Of a stretch of DNA of 64,000 nucleotides, positions 19,214-28,499 are shown piece after piece. Each line of letters opens with the position of its first letter. Within the stretch, counting starts at the first letter, position 1. The notes under the pieces were generated by a model, which made no database searches, had not been told where the DNA came from, and worked only from the letters and a program-made list of their open reading frames with translations. The stretch is from Candidatus Celerinatantimonas neptuna. GTDB taxonomy: Bacteria; Pseudomonadota; Gammaproteobacteria; Enterobacterales; Celerinatantimonadaceae. Location: assembly GCA_911810475.1 (NCBI GenBank), contig OU461276.1, positions 358,501-422,500 of the forward strand, read 5' to 3'. The translations under genes and the position numbers were made by a program.

Positions 19214-19963
19214 TTAACCACGTAAGTTGAGCAGCCTTGTGATTGAACGATCATCATCTTCGGCCGTTCTCATCATTTTGACTTGCATATCAAAATTGCG
19301 CTGTAAATTAATCAATTGCGTCATCTCTGCAATAGGGTTAACGTTACTTGCCTCTAGCGCACCTTTAATGACTCTAACATTGGCATCGGCAACAATAGGC
19401 GCATTATCCGCTAAACGAAATAACCCGTCCGTTCCTTTACGAAGCTGTTTTAAATCAGGGTTCGCAAGCTTAATTCGGTTCACTTCCTCAAGACCGTCAG
19501 GCGGTGCACCTTGTGGGCGAACTTCAATTGTACCGTCACGATTAATATTGATTTTTTCAACAGGGACCGGCACCACAATAGGCTGATTGTTATTCCCTAT
19601 AACCGGATGTCCTGTCATCGTTTGCAATACACCGGTTGAAGAAATCGTCAGGTTACCGTCACGAGTCAAAGCCTGTTTACCATTTTTATCCTGAATGGTA
19701 ATCCAGCCCTGATTAGCCACGGCAATATCCAAATCACGGCCCGTTGTTTTCAGTGCTCCTGGCGCGAAATTCTGTCCAGGATTTTCTCGCATCGCAAACA
19801 CACGGGTCGGTAACCCTTCACCATACGCCTGCATCGCCCGAGCCTGCTCAAAATCACTTTTAAAGCCGGTCGTATTTGCATTGGCCAGGTTATTCCCGTG
19901 AACAGCTAAGGCATTCAGTCCTTGTGCCGCGCCGGTCATCGAGATATAAAGAAATTTATCCAT
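19214..19963 (-). CDS. flgF: Flagellar proximal rod protein FlgF
   Basis: A 249-aa rod protein with the N-terminal NNLANANTTGFKSDF signature and the C-terminal NVNPIAEMTQLINLQRNFD helix. It has its own sigma-54-like promoter at 20004-20019 and lies beyond an intrinsic terminator that follows flgE. It is therefore the first gene of a second transcription unit, flgF-G-I-J-K-L. Confidence 0.95.
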   Translation of the reverse strand: MDKFLYISMTGAAQGLNALAVHGNNLANANTTGFKSDFEQARAMQAYGEGLPTRVFAMRENPGQNFAPGALKTTGRDLDIAVANQGWITIQDKNGKQALTRDGNLTISSTGVLQTMTGHPVIGNNNQPIVVPVPVEKININRDGTIEVRPQGAPPDGLEEVNRIKLANPDLKQLRKGTDGLFRLADNAPIVADANVRVIKGALEASNVNPIAEMTQLINLQRNFDMQVKMMRTAEDDDRSITRLLNLRG

Positions 19964-20003
19964 TTGACATTCCTACGCCAAATTGCTGACTGAGTACAAA
20001 TAA

Positions 20004-20019
20004 TGCAAAAGTGATGCCA
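20004..20019 (-). promoter_or_regulatory. Sigma-54 promoter of flgF
   Basis: Minus strand TGGCATCACTTTTGCA: TGGCA -24 element, TTGCA -12 element and exact GG-N10-GC spacing. The predicted start near 19993 is 30 bp before flgF. Confidence 0.82.
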
Positions 20020-20109
20020 TGACCAGGATCCATCTGTAACGTCGACTCAGTGGCAAATTGCTTCACTTCAACGATGACAGCTTTAATCAAGAATTTTTCA
20101 GATGGGAAT

Positions 20110-20141
20110 AAAAAAAGAAAAAGCCCGCAATGCGGGCTATA
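20110..20141 (-). terminator. Intrinsic terminator after flgE
   Basis: Minus-strand stem AGCCCGC/GCGGGCT followed by T5-C-T7, 20 bp beyond the flgE stop. It separates flgB-C-D-E from flgF onward. Confidence 0.88.
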
Positions 20142-20161
20142 AATCATAAAATTATTGCTGA

Positions 20162-21427
20162 TTAACGAATCTGAATAATGGTCTGCTGCAAGGTACTACC
20201 AACCTCTAATGCACGGGAGTTAGCCTGGAAATTACGTTGCGCAGAGATAAGATCAACCAACTGATTAGTCAAATTCACATTAGATTGTTCCAATGCTGAT
20301 GAATTAACCTTACCAAATGTACCTTTATTAGGTTCACCCGCTATCGCTTCACCTGAATCTTGAGTTTGCTGCCATGACGTATCGCCAATCTGACTAAGAC
20401 CTTGCGGGTTATTAAATTTAGCAAGTGCCACTTTGGATACGAATCGAGTCACACCATTACTATACGAAGCCTTCACTAACCCATTTGCAGCAATATCGAT
20501 CCCTGTCAATTTACCGACAGTCGAACCATCCTGTTTGAGTTTGTTCACTTCAAATGCTGACGAGAACTGGGTCGAACCATCAATTTTGAAGGTTAATGTT
20601 TGAGTCGGATCAACAGATCCTGTCGACGAATCCCATATGCCACCAAGTGTACTTAATGCCGGAGTTGTAAATGTTGCCGGAGATGGAGATACCAGAGAAC
20701 CGGTATTATCAAATTTCAACGTCTGAGGCTGACCTAATGCTTTTCCATCCACATAAATACGCTGTTGCCAGGTATTTGGCTGACCCTGTACTTTTAAGAA
20801 ATAGGATTGAGCAACATGCGACCCACCTAACGAGTCATAAATTGTCGCAGAGGTCGAAGATGTATAAGTCGAAGAGTCATCTGGATTAAATAATGTCGGA
20901 TCTTTACCGGCAGCCGTATTCGGTAAGTTAAATGACATATCGACATTGCCGGTCATCGTCGGAGAACCTACTTCACTATTAAGCTGAATTGGCGTTGTCG
21001 ATGCCATACTAACAGCAGAAGGCGTACCATCTGAATTGACATTATATCCCTGCAGATAATTACCATCAGCCGTCACAATATAATTATTGCTATTCAACTT
21101 AAACGCCCCGGCCCGGGTAAACTGGTGAGTCAGCCCATCTTTATTTTCAGACGTAACAAAAAAGCCCTCACCGGTAATCGCCAGGTCCAGAGAATTCTGC
21201 GTGAATTTCAATGACCCCTGATGAAACTGCTGAGCAACAGCAACTGTTTTCGCACCGTTCCCAGTCGATGTTTTTGCGTTAGAGAAAAGTGAATTTGCAT
21301 AGACATCGGCAAATTCAGCACGTGATTCCTTGAAACCGGTTGTATCAACGTTCGCAATGTTATTCGACGTTGTATCCAGATCCTTTTGTGATGCGTTAAT
21401 CCCGCTCAGGGCGATACCAAATGACAT
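20162..21427 (-). CDS. flgE: Flagellar hook protein FlgE
   Basis: A 421-aa hook subunit, exported by the flagellar apparatus. The N-terminus SFGIALSGINASQKDLDTTS with NNIANVDTTGFKES and the C-terminus NVNLTNQLVDLISAQRNFQAN are the hook/rod signatures. The central domain is rich in Ser, Thr, Gly and Asn, as usual. It is the last gene of the flgBCDE unit, followed by a strong terminator. Confidence 0.96.
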   Translation of the reverse strand: MSFGIALSGINASQKDLDTTSNNIANVDTTGFKESRAEFADVYANSLFSNAKTSTGNGAKTVAVAQQFHQGSLKFTQNSLDLAITGEGFFVTSENKDGLTHQFTRAGAFKLNSNNYIVTADGNYLQGYNVNSDGTPSAVSMASTTPIQLNSEVGSPTMTGNVDMSFNLPNTAAGKDPTLFNPDDSSTYTSSTSATIYDSLGGSHVAQSYFLKVQGQPNTWQQRIYVDGKALGQPQTLKFDNTGSLVSPSPATFTTPALSTLGGIWDSSTGSVDPTQTLTFKIDGSTQFSSAFEVNKLKQDGSTVGKLTGIDIAANGLVKASYSNGVTRFVSKVALAKFNNPQGLSQIGDTSWQQTQDSGEAIAGEPNKGTFGKVNSSALEQSNVNLTNQLVDLISAQRNFQANSRALEVGSTLQQTIIQIR

Positions 21428-21451
21428 CTCTCAATCTCCTATCGTTACGTA

Positions 21452-22153
21452 CTAGCCTTCACCGACTTCAAGCACGTCTTTCATACTAAATCCACCAAGC
21501 CCGGCAAGATTCAATTTCACATCTTTTGAACCATTACCTGACAAGCTGACACTACTGACATGCCCGAATGTCGCGGCAGGAATATCGATATTTTTACCAC
21601 CTTGTTTGGCACTAATTTTTATCGTGTACTTTCCTTCTGGTGCCTTCGCCCCGGTTTGATCGGTCCCATCCCAGGAAAATTTCATGTTCCCTTTTCCGGT
21701 ACCTAATTTCAGGGCTTTAACCAGCTCGCCAGCCGAATTTTCGATGCTCACTTTAACATCTGTCGCACCTTTGCCCGCGATGGCTACACCTTCGATACCT
21801 TTACCATTATTCATACCATGGTTTAAAGGAACCAAAACCGAACGCCCCACCAATGTCGAAGCCTGAAGGGCTGCAGACGAATTCATAATACTATTTAGGT
21901 TTTTAAATTCTTCTGTCAGTTTGGAAATACCATCTGATGTCTGAAACGAAGACATCTGAGAGATCATTTGGGCATTATCAACAGGCTTTGTCGGATCCTG
22001 ATAAGCGAGCTGCTGCGTCAACAAAGAGAAAAAATCTTTTTGATCGAGTTTTTTATTATCACCCGGATGTGCAATTTTTGCAGTCTTTGCCTGCGCCTGT
22101 TTAGCCTTATCAGGCCAATAAATGCTGCTATCCAATCCTTTAATTTCTGCCAT
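21452..22153 (-). CDS. flgD: Hook cap / scaffold protein FlgD
   Basis: A 233-aa protein that caps the growing hook and is removed on completion. The conserved N-terminal DFFSLLTQQLAYQDPTKPVDNAQMISQM block is present in full, and the C-terminal half contains the FlgD Ig-like (FLg-like, about 125-200; KFSWDGTDQTGAKAPEGKY) fold. It lies between flgC (15 bp upstream) and flgE (24 bp downstream). Confidence 0.95.
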   Translation of the reverse strand: MAEIKGLDSSIYWPDKAKQAQAKTAKIAHPGDNKKLDQKDFFSLLTQQLAYQDPTKPVDNAQMISQMSSFQTSDGISKLTEEFKNLNSIMNSSAALQASTLVGRSVLVPLNHGMNNGKGIEGVAIAGKGATDVKVSIENSAGELVKALKLGTGKGNMKFSWDGTDQTGAKAPEGKYTIKISAKQGGKNIDIPAATFGHVSSVSLSGNGSKDVKLNLAGLGGFSMKDVLEVGEG

Positions 22154-22168
22154 TCACCCAATCTCCGA

Positions 22169-22588
22169 CTAACTTTTACCTAAACTTAATGTCGAATTAA
22201 GCATTTGTTTAGCGGCATCAGCTACCTGTACATTCGTCTGATAGGAACGAGAAGCACTAATCATATCAGCCATTTCTTCCATTACATTTACATTTGGCTT
22301 AAATACATATCCATCTTTATTAGCGAACGGGCTATTCGGGTTATATTCTCGTCTCAAAGGTGCATCACTTTCGACAATCCCTTTTACTGCCACTTTCACC
22401 GCAGATGGATCTTGATTAGTTGTTTGATCCAATACAGCTGCAAATACAGGTTTTCTAGCACGGTATGTATCATTAAAATTTGATGACACACTATCAGCGT
22501 TTGCCAAGTTACTTGCTGTCGTATTCAAACGGATTGATTGCGCTTTTAAACCAGAACCCGATACATCAAAGACATTAAATAAACTCAT
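22169..22588 (-). CDS. flgC: Flagellar proximal rod protein FlgC
   Basis: A 139-aa rod protein with N-terminal SLFNVFDVSGSGLKAQSIRL, the TASNLANADS variant of the rod signature, and C-terminal NVNVMEEMADMISASRSYQTN. It starts two bases after flgB and ends 15 bp before flgD. Confidence 0.96.
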   Translation of the reverse strand: MSLFNVFDVSGSGLKAQSIRLNTTASNLANADSVSSNFNDTYRARKPVFAAVLDQTTNQDPSAVKVAVKGIVESDAPLRREYNPNSPFANKDGYVFKPNVNVMEEMADMISASRSYQTNVQVADAAKQMLNSTLSLGKS

Positions 22589-22590
22589 AA

Positions 22591-22986
22591 TTATTGTCCT
22601 GTAATCGATTTTTTAAGGCTACGCACTTTGCTATTCAGAAAATTCAGGCTGGCTTCATAGCGCATCCCGTTTTCCATAAATAACGTTTTCTCCGTTTGCA
22701 TATCGACAGTATTGCCATCTCCGGTATCTGGTTGGTCTGGAATTCTGTAACCAATCGCCGGATCAAAATCCGCCATACCGGCAATATGCCTTTTGTTTGT
22801 TCTAGATAAGCGAAAATCGTGCCCATTCATCGCTTCCTCTAAAGCTTTTTTAAAATTTATATCGCGAGCCTTGTAATTTGGGGTATCTGCATTGGCAATA
22901 TTACTCGCTAAAATTTCGGCTCGACGAGAGCGAACACCCAGTGTGTACTGGTGTACTCCGAATGCTTTATCAAATGTAATGCTCAT
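22591..22986 (-). CDS. flgB: Flagellar proximal rod protein FlgB
   Basis: A 131-aa rod protein. I set the start at 22986 (MSITFDKAFGVHQYT), which has AGGAGG seven bases upstream and the normal family length. The longer frame upstream would place a hydrophobic stretch before the rod domain and cross the promoter. The signature ASNIANADTPNYKARDI is intact. It is the first gene of flgBCDE, behind a sigma-54 promoter. Confidence 0.95.
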   Translation of the reverse strand: MSITFDKAFGVHQYTLGVRSRRAEILASNIANADTPNYKARDINFKKALEEAMNGHDFRLSRTNKRHIAGMADFDPAIGYRIPDQPDTGDGNTVDMQTEKTLFMENGMRYEASLNFLNSKVRSLKKSITGQ

Positions 22987-23017
22987 AAAATCCTCCTGAG
23001 ATATCATTCTCAGTAAC

Positions 23018-23033
23018 AGCAAGGAATATGCCA
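23018..23033 (-). promoter_or_regulatory. Sigma-54 promoter of flgB
   Basis: Minus strand TGGCATATTCCTTGCT matches TGGCA-N6-TTGC with exact GG-N10-GC spacing. The predicted start near 23007 leaves about 20 nt before the ATG, just enough for the AGGAGG site. Confidence 0.85.
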
Positions 23034-23088
23034 TTACAAAATTTTGACGGAGTGAATAATACTTAAAACTTAAAGGGAAAAGCGGCAA

Positions 23089-23130
23089 AAAGACAAATCA
23101 GGCGGCAAAACTTTCCGCTTTGCCGCCTGA
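23089..23130 (-). terminator. Terminator-like hairpin downstream of cheR
   Basis: Minus-strand stem CAGGCGGCAAA/TTTTGCCGCCTG followed by ATTTGTCTTTTT, about 215 bp beyond the cheR stop and just before the flgB promoter. It separates cheV-cheR from flgB. The 358-bp spacer otherwise holds nothing recognisable except a short palindrome AGGAAATGTTTCCT near cheR. Confidence 0.75.
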
Positions 23131-23344
23131 GAGATGTTGACGTTTCATAATGGTTTTTTCAGCTATTTAATACCATATATTCTGTTCGTTACGATACCTG
23201 ATTCATGTAGATAACTCAGATTCACCGCCTACACAACACAAAAAACTCTCACCTTAACCACCTCTCCAGTGCTAGCCAGAAACATTTTCCGATATAGGAT
23301 TGAGTTATCACTATCAGGAAATGTTTCCTTATCCTGAATTGAAG

Positions 23345-24166
23345 TTATTTTAATTTATAGATGATTCCTGGATTACAACGAATCATCTCAAAACGATCTG
23401 TTAAACCAGTTAGTGACTCTGATGCTCCTAAAAGCAAATAACCATCCTTATTTAAAGCACCAGCAAATTGATTAAGGATCTTCGACTTCAAATCAGCCGA
23501 AAAATAAATTAAAACGTTACGGCAAAAAATAATGTCAAATTTTCCTAATAACGCATAACTATCCAAAAGATTAAGCGGTCTAAAACTGACATTTTTTCGC
23601 ACGACATCTTTAATCCGAAAGCGCCCCTGGCCTATATCTTCAAAAAACTGTCGTTTTCGCTCAGCTGACAATCCTCTAGCTAACGCTAATGCATCATATT
23701 CGCCTTTTTTACAATGCTCTAACATTGATGGAGAAATATCCGTTCCAATAATCTGAACATTCGAGAGACTCCCCGGACGGCGCTTTTGAAACTCCTGAAC
23801 GATCATCGAAATAGAATAAGACTCTTGCCCTGAAGAACATGCTGCCGACCAGATTTTAACCGCTCGCCGCTGCTGTGCCAGTTCCGGGAGTAAACGCTCA
23901 CTTAGCAACTGAAACGGATAACTATCACGAAACCAAAGAGTTTCGTTCGTTGTCATTGCGTCCACAACAGCTGCCCTGATATCCCGCTCTCTCAGACTCA
24001 TTGCCTGTCGAATCAGCTCCGAAAGACTACCTGATTGATACTTTTGAACCAGCGGAGACAACCGGCTTTTGACTAAATATTGCTTGTTATTTCCAAGGAC
24101 GATACCACATTGCTGCTCTAAAAAGCTGCTAAATTGAGAATACAGTTCATCCGAAAGCTCTTTCAC
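23345..24166 (-). CDS. cheR: Chemotaxis protein methyltransferase CheR
   Basis: A 273-aa cytoplasmic enzyme that methylates glutamates on chemoreceptors using S-adenosylmethionine. The N-terminal helical domain (about 1-75) precedes the SAM domain, with IWSAACSSGQESYS near residue 100 as SAM motif I and FDIIFCRNVLIYF and LLLGASESL downstream. It lies 21 bp after cheV, the pair being conserved next to flgB in polar flagellates. Confidence 0.95.
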   Translation of the reverse strand: MKELSDELYSQFSSFLEQQCGIVLGNNKQYLVKSRLSPLVQKYQSGSLSELIRQAMSLRERDIRAAVVDAMTTNETLWFRDSYPFQLLSERLLPELAQQRRAVKIWSAACSSGQESYSISMIVQEFQKRRPGSLSNVQIIGTDISPSMLEHCKKGEYDALALARGLSAERKRQFFEDIGQGRFRIKDVVRKNVSFRPLNLLDSYALLGKFDIIFCRNVLIYFSADLKSKILNQFAGALNKDGYLLLGASESLTGLTDRFEMIRCNPGIIYKLK

Positions 24167-24187
24167 GTAATGCTACCTATTACATAC

Positions 24188-25099
24188 TTATTCTATAGAT
24201 TCACGTACGGCATTCGCCAATTCGTCCGGATTAAATTTAGCGATAAATGCGTTTGCGCCAACTTTATCAACCATCGCCTGGTTAAATACACCACTGAGTG
24301 ACGTATGAAGAATAACCTTTAAGTCTTTCAAATCAGGATTGGAACGAATTTCAGCAGTTAATGTATAACCGTCCATTTCGGGCATTTCAATATCTGAGAT
24401 AATCAATGCATATGTGTCCTTAATCGGTCCTTCTTTAGCTTTCTCCTTCAGAAGGTCTAACGCTTCACGGCCATCTTTACACAAGTCAATTTCTATCCCC
24501 AAAGCAGAAACAGCTCTTTTAACCTGATTACGGGCAACAGACGAATCATCGGCAACCAATATTCGCTTATCAGCAATTGAAGCTGGAGCCTCTTTAAGAA
24601 TTTCCTCACTTACTTCTGTTGGCGCCGGAGAAATTTCATCAAGAATTTTCTCTACATCAAGAATAGAAACTAATTCTTTATCAACTTCAGTCACAGCCGT
24701 CAGATAACTAAATTTTCCAGCTCCCTGAGGAGGCGGCAAAATATTTTCCCAGTTCATATTAATGATTCGTTCCACTGAACCGACCAAAAATCCTTGAACC
24801 GAACGGTTATATTCAGCAATAATCACAAAGGCTTTACTTAAATCCTGAATCGGAGCACCACCGGTTGCCCGACTCAGATCAATAATTGAAATAGTTTGTC
24901 CTCGAATATGCGCAACCCCCCGAATCACCGGATTTAACTTGGGTAATTCAGTTAATGGTGGACACTGCAGGACTTCCTTAACCTTAAATACGTTAATACC
25001 ATATCGTTGTGAACCATTTAACCGAAACAGTAACAACTCTAATCGGTTCTGCCCGACCAACTGCGTACGTTGGTTTACCGAATCAAGAATTCCCGCCAT
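24188..25099 (-). CDS. cheV: Chemotaxis coupling protein CheV
   Basis: A 303-aa protein joining a CheW-like adaptor domain (about 1-165) to a CheY-type receiver (about 180-300). The receiver has the acidic pocket VADD, phosphoacceptor aspartate in IISDIEMPEMDGY, and the lysine in IAKF. It couples receptors to CheA and dampens signalling by phosphorylation. The chosen ATG at 25099 gives MAGILDSVNQRTQLVG, the usual CheV start; another ATG at 25108 lies only two bases after AAGGAG and seems too close. It is divergent from flgA. Confidence 0.93.
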   Translation of the reverse strand: MAGILDSVNQRTQLVGQNRLELLLFRLNGSQRYGINVFKVKEVLQCPPLTELPKLNPVIRGVAHIRGQTISIIDLSRATGGAPIQDLSKAFVIIAEYNRSVQGFLVGSVERIINMNWENILPPPQGAGKFSYLTAVTEVDKELVSILDVEKILDEISPAPTEVSEEILKEAPASIADKRILVADDSSVARNQVKRAVSALGIEIDLCKDGREALDLLKEKAKEGPIKDTYALIISDIEMPEMDGYTLTAEIRSNPDLKDLKVILHTSLSGVFNQAMVDKVGANAFIAKFNPDELANAVRESIE

Positions 25100-25123
25100 G
25101 TTGTTCATATCTCCTTGAGCAAA

Positions 25124-25139
25124 AGGCACAACTTTTGCG
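25124..25139 (+). promoter_or_regulatory. Sigma-54 promoter of flgA
   Basis: Plus strand AGGCACAACTTTTGCG: GGCAC -24 and TTGC -12 with exact GG-N10-GC spacing. It overlaps the 5' leader of divergent cheV. The predicted start near 25150 is about 125 bp before flgA. Confidence 0.78.
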
Positions 25140-25274
25140 TACTATCATCTAAAAGTCGGATAAAAAAAGGAATCGTCATAAATTTGACATTCTATTTTAT
25201 TCCGAAACGAGCCGATGTCTCTTAAGCATAGACAAAAGCTTCCATATTCTCTGCGTTATCGACCGAAAATAAAA

Positions 25275-25955
25275 ATGATTAAACAGATTCTATACTCTAT
25301 TTTGTTGTGTAGCTTAAGTTTTAACACATTTGCTACCCAGACAACAGCAGCAAAAATTCGAGCGGCCGTGACGTCGTTCATCAGAAATAATGTTGAGCTA
25401 AACAAAGATCAACGAATATCCATACAAACAGCCAACATAGATCCTAGAACCAATTTTCAGCAATGCAAAACTTTTCACTACTATTTGCCTTCTGGAAGTG
25501 TCAAACGCAATACGACTGTTTTAGTCACATGTCCGGAATCGACAAATTTCCGGTTATACGTTCCGGTACGGGTGCAGTGGTTAATTCCTATAGTCACAAT
25601 GAGTACCGCAGGAGATACAGGAGATCTGCTTAATCAATCCAATATGCAAATCAGTTATCTGAATAAAAATAGAATATATGGTAGTTATTACAGGAACATC
25701 GATGAACTCCTTGGTGCAAAACTGAGAAGAAGAATTGGAATTGGAAGACCTTTGACCAGGTATGATATTTGCATGGTTTGTCGTGGTGACTCAGTAAAAA
25801 TTATTGCCCAAAAGCATGATTTATATTTGAGCACTACCGGAACAGCACTTTCGAATGGCATTATTGGAGATACAATTCGAGTCAGAAACAATCATTCAAA
25901 ACGTATCATCCATGCTATTATAAGTGCTGTAGGACAAGTAACCGTTCACATGTAA
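25275..25955 (+). CDS. flgA: P-ring assembly chaperone FlgA
   Basis: A 226-aa periplasmic chaperone for FlgI polymerisation. The start at 25275 opens a signal peptide (KQILYSILLCSLSFNTFA, cut before TQ). The C-terminal SAF domain contains RIGIGRPLTRYDIC and VKIIAQKHDLYLSTTGTALSNG, as in FlgA. A longer frame begins 60 bp upstream but would bury the signal sequence. It is divergent from cheV and followed 84 bp later by flgM. Confidence 0.92.
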   Translation: MIKQILYSILLCSLSFNTFATQTTAAKIRAAVTSFIRNNVELNKDQRISIQTANIDPRTNFQQCKTFHYYLPSGSVKRNTTVLVTCPESTNFRLYVPVRVQWLIPIVTMSTAGDTGDLLNQSNMQISYLNKNRIYGSYYRNIDELLGAKLRRRIGIGRPLTRYDICMVCRGDSVKIIAQKHDLYLSTTGTALSNGIIGDTIRVRNNHSKRIIHAIISAVGQVTVHM

Positions 25956-25962
25956 AAAGTAC

Positions 25963-25989
25963 TAAAGAATCCGGCAGGGCAGCCGATAA
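25963..25989 (+). promoter_or_regulatory. Consensus sigma-28 promoter of flgM
   Basis: TAAA, exactly 15 bases, then GCCGATAA: a perfect match to the FliA consensus. The predicted start near 25999 is about 40 bp before flgM. Confidence 0.93.
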
Positions 25990-26039
25990 TGTACATAGAT
26001 TAATCAATCATGTTGAACAATGATGACAGGATGCCAATC

Positions 26040-26381
26040 ATGGCTATGAATATCAACAACGTAAGCGGTAACCGAAGCAATACAGTCGACACTAACCGCA
26101 CACAAGATTCACGTCGCAGTACTACCGACAACAACGTCAAAAATGCGCATCAGGAACAAGTCCATGCGCCTCAAGACTCGGTCGTGTTAACCGACAAGGC
26201 TCGTCAATTGAATCAAATTGAGCAAGGGTTGAAAGAAGGCAATGGCAAAAATGTTGACAATAGTCAGAAAATTGCCGATTTGAAACAAGCTATTGCCGAT
26301 GGAAGTTATCAGATAAATGCTCCGCGTGTTGCCAAAAAAATGGGAACAATGGAAGATCAATTAAATACTCTATATCGTTAA
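26040..26381 (+). CDS. flgM: Anti-sigma-28 factor FlgM
   Basis: A 113-aa protein, disordered and polar in its first half, that holds FliA inactive until exported through the finished hook. The C-terminal domain shows DSVVLTDKARQLNQIEQ, which contains the conserved sigma-binding start, followed by helices to PRVAKKMGTMEDQLNTLYR. The start at 26040 has AGGA eight bases upstream. A perfect FliA promoter precedes it, giving the usual feedback loop. Confidence 0.92.
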   Translation: MAMNINNVSGNRSNTVDTNRTQDSRRSTTDNNVKNAHQEQVHAPQDSVVLTDKARQLNQIEQGLKEGNGKNVDNSQKIADLKQAIADGSYQINAPRVAKKMGTMEDQLNTLYR

Positions 26382-26400
26382 TCGAAGTTATTAGATTTTC

Positions 26401-26820
26401 ATGGTAGAAGAATTACTTGATCACCAACATTATCTCTTGGAGCAACTACTAGCTCTCTTGGCTAGAGAGTATCAGTGTCTGTCCAAAAGAGAACTTGATT
26501 CGATTATTTCCATTGCAAAACAGAAGATGCAGTTGTTAAAACAACTGACTGAAAATGACGAACTCATCGCCGAGCACCCTCAAAAGCAGGCCATCAAACA
26601 AAAGAAAAAATTAATCCATAAACAGGCACGATTAGAATCACTGCTACAAAAATGCCATCACGCCAACGAAATTAATGGCCGAATTATTGAAGCCAGCAGT
26701 GAAGAAGTTGAACGCTTAGCACACGAAATGAATCAGTTATTACGTCAACAATCAATGACTTATGATAAGGCTGGCCGGCAAAATACCGCAGTACACCATG
26801 GAAAAAGTTTCAAAGTCTGA
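26401..26820 (+). CDS. flgN: Flagellar export chaperone FlgN
   Basis: A 139-aa helical protein, chaperone for the junction proteins FlgK and FlgL. The sequence is a long coiled-coil pattern (LDHQHYLLEQLLALLAREYQ; LLQKCHHANEINGRIIEASS), with the NEINGRII segment typical of FlgN. It starts 19 bp after flgM in the same unit. No strong ribosome-binding site is visible. Confidence 0.88.
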   Translation: MVEELLDHQHYLLEQLLALLAREYQCLSKRELDSIISIAKQKMQLLKQLTENDELIAEHPQKQAIKQKKKLIHKQARLESLLQKCHHANEINGRIIEASSEEVERLAHEMNQLLRQQSMTYDKAGRQNTAVHHGKSFKV

Positions 26821-27068
26821 ACTAATTTCTTATTCAACCTTACAGCCCTCACTTCAACCCATTCATTTAACCCAGGTTAATTTGTTAAAAATATTACTGG
26901 TTACTCCTCTGATCAATTCAAGGAATCATCACCCCAAACAATGTAGCCATAAACCCGCAAAATCTATCGCCAAGATAAACAGTCTTAACACATCATTATA
27001 AAAAGCAGTTCAATTGCGACTTATTATCTAAAGTTGGATAAATTAATTAACCGGAACTGCGCATAAGA

Positions 27069-27493
27069 ATGAAGCTAAATGCCTGGGTTGCGATCCGATC
27101 ATTTGATGATAACCATCAATCGTATAAGGACCATGGCATGAACAATCTTGAGGCTATTTTCGTCGATGTTGATAACAGAAAAGCTATTCCTAAATGGTCG
27201 GTGGGCTATTGGGAACGCTGTATGGCGATAAAGACTATATCTCAGGCCCACTAGAACAGGAATTGTCAGATAAGAGAGTCAAGCTGATCACGGATGAACG
27301 AAAGAATATGAAACTAAGGGCTACGAAGTCATGGAACAGACGCATACTCAGGAAGAGGTTTATTATAGAGACCGTCTTCAACCAACTGAAGAATATTTCT
27401 CAGATCGAGCATCCATGACATCGAAGTGGCGTCAGTTTTATGGTGAACCTGCTTGCCGAACTCATTGCTTATACATTTCAGCCTAAAAATTAA
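27069..27493 (+). pseudogene. IS982-family transposase remnant
   Basis: The 3' half of a DDE transposase of the IS982 type, broken by at least one frameshift and one stop. The first frame carries VDVDNRKAIPK, and after a shift near 27194 the match continues with VGGLLGTLYGDKDYISGPLEQEL. It then runs through LRKRFIIETVFNQLKNISQIEH, an in-frame TGA at 27416, and VNLLAELIAY to a stop at 27493. No 5' end or terminal repeats were found. It lies between flgN and the FlgO-like gene, where Vibrio-type clusters carry no IS. Confidence 0.8.
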
Positions 27494-27701
27494 AATCACC
27501 CGGCTTGAGAAAGAGGCGCTTATGCAGATCTGAGGTTAATAAGTTCATTCAAAGAAAAAGTGATTCTAAAAATCAAATCAGAAACTAAATTCAACCACCA
27601 CGACCCCAGATAGTTGGTTTAGAGGGGTGACAACAAAAAAGCCAAGTTGAATGACCTACCTAACTCTTCTCACAGTGAAATATCAACTGGTTAATCAACA
27701 G

Positions 27702-28412
27702 TTAACGTCTTTTAGGTGATTCAATCAGCAACACACCATCTCGCATTTTAGGTTTATTCCGATTCGGATTAATATCCATCACACTATTAAAAACACTGGT
27801 TGGAATTAACTGCTGTGCCGATGCCACCACTACTTTCGATTTTGCACCAACAATTCTTGCATTAATAATGAAACCATTCATCGTATGAGAATAAGTTCCA
27901 ATCAATAAATATTCGATCGGTTGAACCTTGGGCAGTTCCTTAATATTTCGGCTATAAACAAAATCACCATTCGGAGTAATCCGGATAAACCCTGTTGCTT
28001 TATAATCAATAACAGATAAACCATGCTGCTGCATTTCAAAAACAAAACTCTCGGCAATCTGCATTCCAAACGGATTGGTTTTACGCAGATTCTCCAATGA
28101 AACAAATGATGCAACCCCGATAGGTGTCCGGGGATTAACATATCGGGCACTATCAAGCATCTGGCGGGCCATTCTAGCAACATATGTTGAAAGAGTCGTT
28201 ACAGGTGGGTTCGATTGTACTCCTACCGACTTAGGTTTTGGTGATGAAAACAATCCGGCCCAAAAACCCGGTTTGGCTTCTTCCTTTTGAGCTGTAGGTT
28301 GAGTGTAATAGTTTGACTGAACTGGTGTCATTTTTGGTGACTCACGCCCCCCAAACAAACTACAGCCAGTCAAAAAAGCTGTTACAAAAATGCTCAGAAC
28401 AATTGCTTTCAT
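27702..28412 (-). CDS. FlgO-family outer-membrane lipoprotein (second copy)
   Basis: A 236-aa lipoprotein with lipobox FLTGC (cysteine 17), a low-complexity linker (about 20-70), and a FlgO domain (about 70-215; MARQMLDSARYVNPRTPIGVASFVSL, then FGMQIAESFVFEMQQHG and IEYLLIGTYSHTMNGFIINARIV). It resembles the flgO product at 28975 in domain order. It follows flgP after 87 bp on the same strand. FlgO is needed for stable outer-membrane anchoring of the polar flagellum in Vibrio. Whether this copy has the same role is not evident. Confidence 0.82.
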   Translation of the reverse strand: MKAIVLSIFVTAFLTGCSLFGGRESPKMTPVQSNYYTQPTAQKEEAKPGFWAGLFSSPKPKSVGVQSNPPVTTLSTYVARMARQMLDSARYVNPRTPIGVASFVSLENLRKTNPFGMQIAESFVFEMQQHGLSVIDYKATGFIRITPNGDFVYSRNIKELPKVQPIEYLLIGTYSHTMNGFIINARIVGAKSKVVVASAQQLIPTSVFNSVMDINPNRNKPKMRDGVLLIESPKRR

Positions 28413-28499
28413 TACATAATTCCCTTGTCAAACCCTGTCATTTCACCACATTCATCTTATCGGCTATATTGCTCATAACTTTACTTCATTCCCATATAA

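Noticed and set aside
25190..25225. Sigma-28-like GCCGATGT before flgA
   Set aside because: The -35 is TATT rather than TAAA and the -10 has two mismatches, while a good sigma-54 motif serves flgA.
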